A stretch of DNA of 64,000 nt, from assembly GCF_001441535.1 (NCBI RefSeq), contig NZ_LMAU01000003.1, positions 310,001-374,000 of the forward strand, read 5' to 3'. The translations under genes were made by a program, and so were the position numbers. Numbering within the stretch: position 1 is the stretch's first letter; each line of letters starts with the position of its first letter. The stretch is from Tsuneonella troitsensis. Lineage in GTDB: Bacteria > Pseudomonadota > Alphaproteobacteria > Sphingomonadales > Sphingomonadaceae. Under the pieces are notes generated by a model. That model had not been told where the DNA came from, did not search any database, and saw only the letters and a program-made list of their open reading frames with translations. Positions 28,102 to 37,064 of the stretch are shown here, piece by piece.

Positions 28102-29837
28102 TCTCCGGGGATGTCGGCCTTGCGGCGGCACAACGCGCGTTGGCGAATGGCGACGCCGACGGCGCCTTCGCGCTGCTCGCGAGCCGCCGCGATCCGCCCG
28201 CATTGCATCTACGGGCTCTGGCGCTTCGCCGCGCTGGTCGTCTGGAAGAGGCCGGTCGTGACTTCGAGGCGGCATCCGCCGCTGCGCCGCATGATCCCCA
28301 GGTCGCTAATAATTTCGCTAACTTGCTGCGTCAGGTCGGCGAACCGGACAAGGCGCTGCGATATTACGACCGCGCATTGGCGCTATTGCCCGATTACCGC
28401 GACGCCGCTTTCAACAAGGCGCTGTTGTTGTCGGAGATGGGCCTGGACGATGCGGCGCTGGTGCTGCTCGAGCGGCTTAGCGCCGCGCAACCTGCCGACA
28501 GTCGCGCACATTCGGCCCGCGGCGCGGTCCTTCGCAAGCTAAGTCGCCATCGCGCGGCCGCGTCGGCATTCGATGCGGCACTGGACGCGCAGCCGAGCCT
28601 GCGGACAGCGCTGAAGGGCCGGGCCCAGATCGCGCTGGAATGCGGCGAGGAGGATGCGGCCGACCGCTTCAGGCGTGCCCTTTCGGCGGACGCGAACGAT
28701 CTTGATGTCTTGCATGGCTATGTCGAAGCGCTCGAAGCGGCCGGCCGCGCCGACGGCATCACGTTGCTGGAAAACGCTCTGAAGGACCGTCCGGGGTGGA
28801 TTGCGGGCCATGTTCTGCTTGCCCGGAGCAAGGCGGAACAAGGAGATCCCGACTGGGCAGGGCTGATGCGCAAGGAAACGGAGCGCAACCCCGCAAACCG
28901 GGCGTTGGCCGTGGCGCTCGCGGCAATGCTGGCGGCGGCGGAGCAGTGGGAGGCAGCGCTTGCCGCACTGCCTGTCGGCGACGATCCGGGACTTACCGAA
29001 CTCCGCGCACATTATCTTTCCGAGGCTGGTGATCCGGCCGCTGCGCTCGCGTTGATCGGCCCGACTTATGACGGGGCGATGACCGCGATCGTGGCGGCAC
29101 GCGCATACCTTCGATTGAAAGACCCGCTGCTGGCCGCCAGGATACTGGAAGGCGCCGTTGCGCGTGACAGGGGCGCGACCGGAGCATGGGGTCTACTCGA
29201 GATCGCTTGGCGACTGACGGGCGACCGGCGCTCGGTTTGGCTTTCGGGACGTGAGGGTCTGGTCGCCGTGCGCGATCTCGGCCTGGACGAAGCGGAGCTG
29301 ATCGAACTCGGTGCTTTATTGAGAGACCTGCATCGCACCCGTGCGCATCCGATCGGCCAGTCTTTGCGCGGTGGCACCCAGACACGCGGCGCGCTGTTTC
29401 TTCGAAGCGAACCCGCGGTGGCGCGGCTGCATCAAGCACTTTCGACGTGTATCGCCGAATACCAGACCGGCCTTCCCGGCGCCGAAGAGGCGCATCCGCT
29501 GCTCAGGTATCGGGACACGGCACTCAAGATCGGTGGATCCTGGTCGGTTCGGCTGACGGGCTCGGGTTTCCACGTCAATCACATCCACCCCGAAGGTGTG
29601 CTGAGTTCCGCATGCTACATTGCATTGCCGGACTTGAGTGCGACCGATGGTTCGCGCCCCGGCTGGCTCGAATTGGGGCGCCCGCCAGCGGAGCTTGGGC
29701 TTGATGTCGAGCCGCTAGCGATGATCGAACCTCGGGTCGGCCATCTGGCACTTTTCCCAAGCTACCTTTTCCATGGCACCCGCCCGTTCGGAAATGGTGA
29801 GCGTCTCACGGTGGCATTCGACGTGATTCCGGCATGA
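28098..29837 (+). CDS. TPR-repeat protein with C-terminal 2OG-Fe(II) oxygenase domain, 579 aa
   Basis: The N-terminal ~330 residues are tetratricopeptide repeats (for example AAPHDPQVANNFANLLRQ and a repeat with ALRYYDRALALLPDYRDAA), a protein- or peptide-binding scaffold. The C-terminal ~150 residues form an oxygenase of the 2OG-FeII_Oxy_5 type: SGFHVNHIHPEGVLSSACY supplies His ligands around 495-497, LFPSYLFHGT the distal His559, and GERLTVAFD the 2OG-binding Arg569. The start overlaps the previous stop (ATGA 28098-28101) and the end overlaps the next start. The architecture suggests that the TPR part presents a protein substrate for hydroxylation (inference). No signal peptide, so it is cytosolic. 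Confidence 0.82.
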   Translation: MISGDVGLAAAQRALANGDADGAFALLASRRDPPALHLRALALRRAGRLEEAGRDFEAASAAAPHDPQVANNFANLLRQVGEPDKALRYYDRALALLPDYRDAAFNKALLLSEMGLDDAALVLLERLSAAQPADSRAHSARGAVLRKLSRHRAAASAFDAALDAQPSLRTALKGRAQIALECGEEDAADRFRRALSADANDLDVLHGYVEALEAAGRADGITLLENALKDRPGWIAGHVLLARSKAEQGDPDWAGLMRKETERNPANRALAVALAAMLAAAEQWEAALAALPVGDDPGLTELRAHYLSEAGDPAAALALIGPTYDGAMTAIVAARAYLRLKDPLLAARILEGAVARDRGATGAWGLLEIAWRLTGDRRSVWLSGREGLVAVRDLGLDEAELIELGALLRDLHRTRAHPIGQSLRGGTQTRGALFLRSEPAVARLHQALSTCIAEYQTGLPGAEEAHPLLRYRDTALKIGGSWSVRLTGSGFHVNHIHPEGVLSSACYIALPDLSATDGSRPGWLELGRPPAELGLDVEPLAMIEPRVGHLALFPSYLFHGTRPFGNGERLTVAFDVIPA

Positions 29838-30727
29838 CCGACGCGCAGGCCGGCTGGAGCGGATTTTGGCAGGGCGAGCCTGCCGCGAGTGCTGGGGCAA
29901 CGCTGGCGAATCTCTCTCCGGACCTTCGCGATCGCCTAAACGCGCCGTGGGCGTTGTTGGCGGCTGCTTTACCGGCAAAGGCGCGGGTGCTCGATTTGGC
30001 GACCGGTGGCGGGATTGTGCTCGATCTTTTGCGTCGCATGCGCACGGATCTGGCGCTGACCGGCGTCGACGCCACACCCAAGCTGCCGTCCCGGCCGGGG
30101 ATGACTCTTCGGGGCGGTATTTGGCTCGATCGCTTGCCGTTCGACGACGCCTGTTTCGAAGCCGTCACGAGCCGGTTCGGCATCGAATACGGCCCGCTGG
30201 GCGGCAGTGCGAGCGAGGCTGCACGAGTGCTGCGGCCCGGTGGAGCGTTGTGCCTGCTTTTGCATCATGCCGGCAGCAAGGTGTTGCTCCACAATCGGGC
30301 GCGTCGCGATGCACTCCATTGGGCCGCGAAGGAAAGTGGCTGGGTCACCAAGGCGGTCAATCTGGCGAAGACCCGCAAGGTCGTCGCAATGCCCACACCC
30401 CCGACATTCCGCGCGGCGGCTGCTAGTTCAGTGGCGCGGTTCCCCACCCAGCCGGCCGCGTGGGAATTTCTGACCGGTCTGGCCCAGGTGCTCGAGCTGG
30501 TCCCCCGCGCGGACGGCGAGGCGGCGGTGCTTCAACTGGTGGCCCGTGCCGAAGGCGAACTGGCGCGACTCGACGCACTGGTTGCGGCTGCGTGCGACAC
30601 AGACAGGATCGCCGAACTGACCGACGCGCTCACGCGGGGCGGGATTGAACTGGCGCCGGTGCGAACGGTCGACGAAGCAGATGGAACGCCGCTCGCCTGG
30701 CTTATAGAAGGGCGCAAGTCGGCATGA
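29834..30727 (+). CDS. Class I SAM-dependent methyltransferase, 297 aa
   Basis: The motif I region ARVLDLATGGGIVLDLL binds SAM, ALTGVDATPK is the strand-2 acidic region, and AARVLRPGGALCLLLHH is the post-III motif of Rossmann-fold methyltransferases. The C-terminal ~100 residues are helical and not recognised. The N-terminal GWSGFWQGEP resembles methyltransferases that act on small molecules or proteins, but the acceptor cannot be read. It is coupled on both sides by ATGA overlaps, so it should be made in fixed ratio with the flanking oxygenases and may act on the same substrate. Confidence 0.8.
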   Translation: MTDAQAGWSGFWQGEPAASAGATLANLSPDLRDRLNAPWALLAAALPAKARVLDLATGGGIVLDLLRRMRTDLALTGVDATPKLPSRPGMTLRGGIWLDRLPFDDACFEAVTSRFGIEYGPLGGSASEAARVLRPGGALCLLLHHAGSKVLLHNRARRDALHWAAKESGWVTKAVNLAKTRKVVAMPTPPTFRAAAASSVARFPTQPAAWEFLTGLAQVLELVPRADGEAAVLQLVARAEGELARLDALVAAACDTDRIAELTDALTRGGIELAPVRTVDEADGTPLAWLIEGRKSA

Positions 30728-31677
30728 GCGTAATTGACGAGGCGGCCCGTCTCAATGCGGTGGGGCGGCGGCGAGAAGCTGTCGCATTGGTCGAGCAGGC
30801 TGCCGCGTCAGGTGATGCCGAAGCGCTCTTCGCAATGGCCAACTGGCGTTTGTTCGGACTTTTCGGTTCGCGTGATCTGGCCGCGGCTCACCGCCTGCTC
30901 GACCGGGCGGTGGAGCGCGGTTTCGTCGAGGCGGTGCGAACGAAGGCCATGTTGATCGGCAATGGCACCGGTTGCGTCGCCGATCCCGCAAAGGCTGCGC
31001 AACTGTTGCAGGCGATCAAGGCCGTCGACCCTTACGCGTCACTGCAATTGAACTTTATGGACGGCATGGCGCCCGATTGCGACTTCGGGGCCGATGGGGC
31101 CGAGACGCTATGCGATGCGCCCCTCGTGAAGCGACTCCGGGCGTTCCTGACGTCGGGTGAATGTGCTTACCTCACTGGCCTGGCCGAGCCGCATTTACGG
31201 CCGAGCTTCGTGACCAATCCGCAGACGGGCGCGCAAATGCCCCATCCGATCCGGACATCGTCGGGAATGAGCTTTGGACCCACGCAAGAGGACCTCGTGA
31301 TCCGGCGAATCAACGAGCGGATCGCGCAAGTAAGCGCGACCCTGGTCGACTGCGGCGAGCCGCTGCATATCCTGCGCTACACGCCGGGCCAGGAGTACAA
31401 ACCGCATACCGACAGCATGCCCGGCGAAGCCAATCAACGGGTATGGACCGTGCTGATCTATCTGAACGACGACTACGAAGGCGGGGAAACATGCTTCCCT
31501 AAGGCCGGTGTCGAGGTCTGGGGTGCGGCTGGCGATGCGTTGATCTTCCAGAATGTCACGGCCGACGGGCGACCAGACCCTGCCAGCCTTCACGCTGGCT
31601 TGCCGGTCACTGCCGGCGTCAAGTGGCTGGCGACCCGATGGATCCGGGCCAGACCTTATCACCCCTGGATGAACTGA
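30724..31677 (+). CDS. Sel1-repeat prolyl-4-hydroxylase (P4Hc), 317 aa
   Basis: The first ~110 residues contain Sel1/TPR-like helical repeats (GDAEALFAMANWRLFG, AAAHRLLDRAVERGFVEAV). The rest is a P4H catalytic core: YKPHTDSM gives H228 and D230, SLHAGLPV gives H290, and VTAGVKWLATRWIR gives K300 for 2-oxoglutarate. YLNDDYEGGETCFP is the characteristic collagen-P4H strand. Substrates of this class are peptidyl prolines. It is the last gene of the operon, starting by ATGA overlap and ending 54 bp before a bidirectional terminator. Confidence 0.88.
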   Translation: MSVIDEAARLNAVGRRREAVALVEQAAASGDAEALFAMANWRLFGLFGSRDLAAAHRLLDRAVERGFVEAVRTKAMLIGNGTGCVADPAKAAQLLQAIKAVDPYASLQLNFMDGMAPDCDFGADGAETLCDAPLVKRLRAFLTSGECAYLTGLAEPHLRPSFVTNPQTGAQMPHPIRTSSGMSFGPTQEDLVIRRINERIAQVSATLVDCGEPLHILRYTPGQEYKPHTDSMPGEANQRVWTVLIYLNDDYEGGETCFPKAGVEVWGAAGDALIFQNVTADGRPDPASLHAGLPVTAGVKWLATRWIRARPYHPWMN

Positions 31678-31730
31678 GGCTTGGTAGATCGGCCCGCCCA
31701 CCTTGGCGCCGCCGCCAGCACAAAAGAAAA

Positions 31731-31756
31731 GGGCGGCGGACCGAAGTCCGCCGCCC
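31731..31756. terminator. Bidirectional terminator between the oxygenase operon and TBDR 2
   Basis: A perfect 10-bp stem (gggcggcgga / tccgccgccc) with a 6-nt loop. On the minus strand it is followed by ttttcttttg, a good U-tract; on the plus strand by attcttta. It sits between convergent ends at 31677 and 31782. Confidence 0.88.
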
Positions 31757-31781
31757 ATTCTTTAGCGTCATTCCGAACCGC

Positions 31782-34703
31782 TTAGAAGCGGAGCTGCACC
31801 GAGACGAAGAAGTCGCGGCCGAGCACGTCGTAAACGCCCGGATAAGTGTTGGCCTGTTCCTGGTTGCTGCCGATGATCGGCGGCTGCTTGTCGAAGATAT
31901 TGTTCACGCCCAGGTTGAGCGTGAAGTTGTCGGCAGCATTGAACCCGACAGTCAGGTCAAAGTAGTCAACCGCTTCGATACGATCCACGATGAAGTCCGT
32001 GGCTTCATCATCGTCGGTAACGGCGCCGATGTGCCTCCAGCGGACGCTGGTGGTCACCGGACCGTCAAGCCACGACAAACGGCTCGACCACTTCCACTTC
32101 GGGGTGGGGTTGCCGCAGTTCAGGCCAAACCGGCCTGCGCACTCAACCGTGTCGTCCACACCGACCACGGGGACGAAGTCGTTCTCGTCCGAGTAGTTGA
32201 GCAGGAAGAAGAAGTTGAGACGCGATTCGTCCTGACCCCACGCGCTGAAGCCCAGCGGCATGTCGTAATCGACCTGGAAGTCGTAACCGCTGGTCGCCAA
32301 CGACGCCAGGTTGGCGTTGCCCGCCGAGACCACGAACGGAGGACCGGAGATGATGCCCTGCGTATCGCGCGAGACCAGGTTGCAGACCGGGCCTGTGGCG
32401 TCTTGGATGACGTTGTAGCACAGGTTGAGGATGCCGTTCACGCCGCCACCGGCAGTCGCGATCGCGTTCTTGATCTCGATATCGTAGTAGTCGAGCGTGA
32501 TGTTCAAGCGCGGGATGAAGCTCGGACGGAGCACCACACCGGCGGTGAACGTGTCGGCAACTTCTTCCTGCAGGTTCGGATTGCCGCCGAACGCACCCTG
32601 AATCTGCGTATTGGGCTGAAGGAACGCCTGGCCGACGCTTCCGCTAGGCACACCGGTCGCTTCGTAGACCGCACGGATTGCGGAATTGGTCGCTGCAGAG
32701 GCAAGGGCGCAGGGGTCGGTCGCCGGCGGGAAGCCGATCGACTGGCCACCGAACAGTTCGCTTACGTTCGGTGCGCGCACCGCACGCTGATACTGGCCGC
32801 GGAATTCGATATCCCGGATCGGAGCGAAGCGGGCACCGCCGGCGTAGGAATATACGCCGCCAACCGCATCGAGCGAGTAGTCGGAATAGCGCCCGGCGCC
32901 GTTCAGTTCCAACCGATGGATGAAGCCATCCTCGATCAGCGGAACGAGGATTTCGCCGAACACTTCCTTCGCGTCGTACCGGCCTTCGGTAGACTGGCCG
33001 GCGTTGAAGCCGACGACATCGCCCGACTGCAGTGCGGTGTCAGGAATGAACTGACCGCCCATGCTGCGCCATTCCACGCCCGCCGCGAATGCGACCGGCG
33101 AACTTGCGCTGCCGAACTGGAACAGCGGACCCGAGATCGACGCCTGCGCGACCTGAAGTTCCGAGATGTCGGTGTTCTGCGCGAGGATCGAGACGCCGCT
33201 GATGCAGGCCTCGCTGTACTGGTTCTCGCCGAAGGGGTTACAGGTCCCGTTGGCCGCAAGGCGCGTAAAGGCAGAACGCGAGACGTTGCCTTCCTGAATC
33301 TGCGAATTCCGGGTGCGCGAGTACATGTAGTACGCTTCGTAGGTCAGACTATCGGTAATGTCGCCCTTGAGCCCTGCGAGCACGCGGAACGCATTGCGGT
33401 CGTCGCTCGCGTTGCGATTGGCAATCTGAACGAAGCGCGAATTGACCTGCAGGCGGACATTGCCCGGCGCCAGTGCACCGAACTGCCCCGTCCCCGCGGT
33501 GAACGCCGGGAACGCGCTGTTGCCACCGGTGCTGGCGGCCTGCGCCGCCTGCTGGCGGCCCGCGATCGTTGTGATCTGCGTACAGTCGGAAGCCGAAAGC
33601 CGACCGCAAAGCTGCGCCACGTTGAAGTCGACGTTCTGGGTGAGCGGGGTCGCCGCCAGCTCGTTCTCGACGCGGTTGTTGATGAAGTTGACTTCGGCAA
33701 ACGCCGTCACGCTGTCGGCGATTTCGTATTCACCAAAGCCACCGAGGGTCCAGCGTTCCTGCGGAACCATCAGGAAGTTGGCCGGCGCGTAGTTATACGA
33801 ATCGGTCGCACCAGAGTAGGGACGGCTGGTGCCGGGCGTGAAGAAGAACGCGCCGCCACCGACATAATTGGTGCCCGCAGCAACCGTCGCTGTCGGGGCT
33901 GCGGCCGAACCGACTGCCACGATACGACCTTGCGGCACGCCGGCTGATCCACCGGGTACCAGGCCAGTCGCGCCATCGGACAGCGCGAAGCGCGAGAAGT
34001 CGCGGTCGCCTTGGCCGATCGAGCCGCGCTTGGCATACTCGGCGAAAACCGAGATGTTACCGCGGTTGTCGGCGAAATCGCTGCCCATCGCAACATATGC
34101 GTTGTAGCGACGTCCGTCGCCATCTCCGGTGATGTTGTACTGAGCGCCGGCAATGATCCCGTCGAGATCATCGCGCATGCGGAAGTTGATTACGCCCGCG
34201 AGTGCGTCCGAACCGTATACGGCCGAGGCACCGCCGGTGACCACGTCCACGCTTCCGATCAGGAAGGCGGGGATCGTGTTGATGTCGACGACCTGGCTGG
34301 TATCGAAGAAGATGTAACGGCGGCCGTTGACCAGAACCAGGTTACGCTGCGAGCCGAGGCCGCGCAGGTTGAGCGTGGCGACGCCGCCGCCCGGGTTGTT
34401 CGAGAACGAGGTAGCGCCCGGCACGACCTGCGGCAGGGTGTTGATCACCTGTTCGACGTTGACCGAACCCGAGAGCGTGAACTCTTCGTCGCCGACGACG
34501 GCGACGGGGCTGCTCGAGGTGAGGTCACGGCGCGTAATGCGCGAACCGGTGACGACGATCGCGCCATCAGCTTCGACGTCCTGCGTCTCGGCGCTGACAG
34601 GCGGGTTGGAATCGGTGTCTTGGGCGTAGGCGGGCGCGGCAATGCCGGCGCAGCCCAAAAGCAGCGTCGATGTGAGCAGACGCTGACGCAGTGTGGTCTT
34701 CAT
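31782..34703 (-). CDS. TonB-dependent receptor, 973 aa (TBDR 2)
   Basis: A signal peptide (cleavage at AYAQD) precedes a plug with DGAIVVTGSRITRRD, LNLRGLGSQRNLVLVNGRR and ASAVYGSDALAGVINF; the barrel closes with GVNNIFDKQPPI and terminal Phe (VSVQLRF). AAGGGG precedes ATG 34703, and a UUCG hairpin sits in the 5' leader. It is the right flank of the four-gene oxygenase operon, convergent with it. Several Cys lie in predicted surface loops (CGRLSASDC, CNPFGENQYSEAC). The ligand is unknown; its position suggests a link to the operon, either as substrate importer or as a modified protein (both inference). Confidence 0.93.
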   Translation of the reverse strand: MKTTLRQRLLTSTLLLGCAGIAAPAYAQDTDSNPPVSAETQDVEADGAIVVTGSRITRRDLTSSSPVAVVGDEEFTLSGSVNVEQVINTLPQVVPGATSFSNNPGGGVATLNLRGLGSQRNLVLVNGRRYIFFDTSQVVDINTIPAFLIGSVDVVTGGASAVYGSDALAGVINFRMRDDLDGIIAGAQYNITGDGDGRRYNAYVAMGSDFADNRGNISVFAEYAKRGSIGQGDRDFSRFALSDGATGLVPGGSAGVPQGRIVAVGSAAAPTATVAAGTNYVGGGAFFFTPGTSRPYSGATDSYNYAPANFLMVPQERWTLGGFGEYEIADSVTAFAEVNFINNRVENELAATPLTQNVDFNVAQLCGRLSASDCTQITTIAGRQQAAQAASTGGNSAFPAFTAGTGQFGALAPGNVRLQVNSRFVQIANRNASDDRNAFRVLAGLKGDITDSLTYEAYYMYSRTRNSQIQEGNVSRSAFTRLAANGTCNPFGENQYSEACISGVSILAQNTDISELQVAQASISGPLFQFGSASSPVAFAAGVEWRSMGGQFIPDTALQSGDVVGFNAGQSTEGRYDAKEVFGEILVPLIEDGFIHRLELNGAGRYSDYSLDAVGGVYSYAGGARFAPIRDIEFRGQYQRAVRAPNVSELFGGQSIGFPPATDPCALASAATNSAIRAVYEATGVPSGSVGQAFLQPNTQIQGAFGGNPNLQEEVADTFTAGVVLRPSFIPRLNITLDYYDIEIKNAIATAGGGVNGILNLCYNVIQDATGPVCNLVSRDTQGIISGPPFVVSAGNANLASLATSGYDFQVDYDMPLGFSAWGQDESRLNFFFLLNYSDENDFVPVVGVDDTVECAGRFGLNCGNPTPKWKWSSRLSWLDGPVTTSVRWRHIGAVTDDDEATDFIVDRIEAVDYFDLTVGFNAADNFTLNLGVNNIFDKQPPIIGSNQEQANTYPGVYDVLGRDFFVSVQLRF

Positions 34704-34723
34704 TATGTAAGCCCCTTTATTTG

Positions 34724-34739
34724 AGACGGCGAACCGTCT
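34724..34739 (-). promoter_or_regulatory. UUCG-loop hairpin in the 5' leader of TBDR 2
   Basis: On the minus strand, agacgg-ttcg-ccgtct forms a 6-bp stem closed over a UUCG tetraloop, about 10 nt upstream of the AAGGGG ribosome binding site. The stable loop could protect the 5' end or affect translation. It has no U-tract, so it is not a terminator. Confidence 0.4.
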
Positions 34740-35033
34740 GAACTTGTTTCGAGCAACCAGTCTTCAAGGCCTATGATGACCCGACCGCGCATCTTTCGAT
34801 GACGGATGACCGACGGTCGCACGCTTATGTCAGACATTTCGGCAACGCAATTCCGCTCGCCGGGCGCGTAGCGAGTCTTGGCCGATTGTGGCAGAATTGA
34901 CACATTAGCCCGGGGCAGTGATTGCCGCGGCCACAGGTATGCAACCGGGTAGTTGGCGGTCGCAAATCCGGCGGGCTTGCCAAGCCTAGAGCGCCGCCGT
35001 TATAGCTGCCGTTCATCATCCCGGAACCCAGAA
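34740..35033. other. Divergent intergenic region between TBDR 2 and an exported protein gene
   Basis: About 290 bp with no coding frame of genome-typical composition. It must hold promoters for TBDR 2 (minus) and for the gene at 35034 (plus). I cannot assign a -35/-10 pair with confidence. Confidence 0.5.
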
Positions 35034-35579
35034 ATGCGCCCGATCGCACTCGCCGCCTTCTGCTTTTTTGTTGCCGCCAGTGCCTCGGCGCAGCAACCCG
35101 AGAACGATCCATCGCCGCGTCCGGAGACTTTGACCCGCATGCTGGGTTGCCGCACCGTGCAACCTCAGGCTGAGCGGTTGGCCTGCTACGACCGGGAGGT
35201 CGCCGCTTTCGAGGCGGCGGAAGCGGCGCGAGATGTCGTCGTTTACGATCGCGAGCAACTGCGCCGTACCCGTCGCTCCTTGTTCGGCATACCCCTGCCA
35301 AGCCTCAACATCTTTGGAGGCGGGGATGACAAAAGCGAAAGCGAGGACGTCAGTCAGATCGAGACGACCATCAGCAGCTTAAGGCAGGATTCCGAGGGCC
35401 GTTATACCTTCACGCTCGAAGACGGCGCGCGATGGCAGCAAATCGACACCCGCATGTTCAGCGCGAGGCCGCGTGCCGGGCAGACCATCCGCATCCGTCG
35501 CGCCGCGATGGGATCGTACCTGGCAAATGTCGGCACTCAAGTCGCCGTTCGCGTACGCCGCGTGCTACCCGCAGACTAG
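35034..35579 (+). CDS. Hypothetical exported protein, 181 aa
   Basis: ATG 35034 begins a signal peptide (MRPIALAAFCFFVAASASAQ) with a clean ASA-Q cleavage site, so the product is periplasmic. The longer frame from 34953 would bury that signal. Two Cys after cleavage (MLGCRTVQPQAERLACYDRE) could form a disulfide; this ..C..(6-12)..RL.CYD pattern is common in small sphingomonad periplasmic proteins. A Gly-rich middle and a C-terminal beta segment (GRYTFTLEDGARWQQID, then GSYLANVG) suggest an OB- or SH3-like fold. Function is not known. It converges on the TPR-hydroxylase gene with only 3 bp between stops. Confidence 0.75.
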   Translation: MRPIALAAFCFFVAASASAQQPENDPSPRPETLTRMLGCRTVQPQAERLACYDREVAAFEAAEAARDVVVYDREQLRRTRRSLFGIPLPSLNIFGGGDDKSESEDVSQIETTISSLRQDSEGRYTFTLEDGARWQQIDTRMFSARPRAGQTIRIRRAAMGSYLANVGTQVAVRVRRVLPAD

Positions 35580-35582
35580 GCT

Positions 35583-36812
35583 CTAACCGATAGCACGGAC
35601 GATGGCCCGCTCGGCTTCGGTCAGCAGCGGATTCCAGGCATCGATGATCAGGATCGCACGCGGCCGGTCGCTTTCGTTCCACGCCTCGTGCTCAATCGTA
35701 TCGTCGAAGGCCCAAGCCTCGCCAATCCGCCATTCGCGGGTTTCCGAGCCGACGCGGAATCCGCAGCCTTCAGGCACGATCAACGGTAAATGGACCGTCG
35801 TGCGCACGTTGCTTGTTCCAGTATGCGGCGGAATGCGTGTGTGGGGGTGGAGTATTGAAAACATGCTCGTCGGAGCCTTGCCCGGGATGTCGAGCAGGGG
35901 CAATTTGTCGAGCACCGCTGCGGTAATCGGGCAGCGCGCGCAGTTCCGTTCCTGTCGCTTGCCATCCTTGTGGAAGAACCACGCGTTCCAGCGCTGCGAA
36001 TGGTTCAACTCCGCCCATTGATTGACCGGCTGGGTGGGATCGAAGGCAACATAGGGCGCAAAGCCCTGGTCGCCATCATTCCATAGCGAAAGCAGTTCGC
36101 GTGCGATTTCCGCGGTCGCGGCTTCCAGATCGCCGAACCATGAAAACAACTCGCGGTCGAAAAATTCAAACGCGGGCAGATAGGGAAAGTGGCCGCCCGT
36201 CGGTTGCGGCTGGTAGACCTGGCGCACGCCCGCCCGATGGTCCGCATAACCTTGTGCACGCGAGAAATCCGCGTCCGCATAAAGTGCCCGAACTTCAGCG
36301 AGCGGTCCCGCCATAGCCGCCGCTCGCTGAAGACTCTCGGTGCGGACAAGCTCGCGTCCGTGATCTAGAGCGGCACGGATCGCCTCGGGCAGATCGTCTG
36401 TGCCGGGCCTGGCGCTCAGGATCGCCCGATAGATCTGGGCGCTTTCACCAATCCGTCCCAACCGCTCAAGTGCTTGCGCTTTGCGTAGAAGAGCCGGCAG
36501 CAGATATGCATCGATGGCGAGCGCGCGATCGAGGCTGGCAAGTTCGGCATCTGCGAGGCCCACCTGACGCTGGGATTCGGCGAGATTCAGCCAGATCGAT
36601 GGGGCTGTCGGATCTGCCGCTGCCGCTCGCTCGAATAGTCCCATGGCTTCGGACGCGTCGCCGCAACCAAGCGCGATCAGACCCAGAGAATTCAACGCAA
36701 CAGGGTGATTAGGCTGAGCGCCGATCACCTCGTTGAGAAGCGTTCTCGCTTCGTCGGTGCGACCTGCCCGCCGCGCGCACGCTGCGCGTTCTATCAGCTC
36801 AGCCGCCTTCAT
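35583..36812 (-). CDS. TPR-containing aspartyl/asparaginyl beta-hydroxylase family protein, 409 aa
   Basis: TPR repeats fill residues ~1-150 (ARTLLNEVIGAQPNHPVALN, EAMGLFERAAAADPTAPSIW). The catalytic half matches aspartyl (asparaginyl) hydroxylase closely: IPPHTGTSNVRTTVHLPL, GEAWAFDDTIEHEAWN and RPRAILIIDAWNP supply the two iron His and the 2OG-binding Arg. This family lacks the usual Asp ligand. NCARCPIT adds a Cys pair. ATG 36812 is chosen; GTG 36839 is an alternative and neither has a strong ribosome binding site. Eukaryotic relatives hydroxylate Asp/Asn in EGF domains; here the TPR part may bind a protein substrate. It is the fourth 2OG oxygenase within 10 kb. Confidence 0.88.
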   Translation of the reverse strand: MKAAELIERAACARRAGRTDEARTLLNEVIGAQPNHPVALNSLGLIALGCGDASEAMGLFERAAAADPTAPSIWLNLAESQRQVGLADAELASLDRALAIDAYLLPALLRKAQALERLGRIGESAQIYRAILSARPGTDDLPEAIRAALDHGRELVRTESLQRAAAMAGPLAEVRALYADADFSRAQGYADHRAGVRQVYQPQPTGGHFPYLPAFEFFDRELFSWFGDLEAATAEIARELLSLWNDGDQGFAPYVAFDPTQPVNQWAELNHSQRWNAWFFHKDGKRQERNCARCPITAAVLDKLPLLDIPGKAPTSMFSILHPHTRIPPHTGTSNVRTTVHLPLIVPEGCGFRVGSETREWRIGEAWAFDDTIEHEAWNESDRPRAILIIDAWNPLLTEAERAIVRAIG

Positions 36813-37064
36813 CGAGTGTACGCACGTAACGCAAGGCACCGCAGCGCGGCGCCTTCGTCGAAAGGTTCAAAATTCTGATGCCACACAAATGCCCCCATCG
36901 ATCCCCATCAACGGATACTTACCCTTCAAGCAGCATGCCATGAAGTCCCGTGCCGACCATCAGGAATTAAATCGGCTCATCCCGGCTCACAAGTTGCCGT
37001 CTCGTTTAGCTTGACCTGCACGAAAGTTCTCATAGGCCGGTAGCAAATCGATACGGAGTCCACC

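Noticed and set aside
31623-33947. A 774-codon open frame on the plus strand, and similar long frames at 23135-24784 (minus), 38480-39742 (plus) and 2760-4100 (plus).
   Set aside because: Each is antisense to a clearly identified gene (TBDRs or WS/DGAT), has Arg/Asp/His-rich low-information protein sequence, and is a by-product of high GC at third codon positions.
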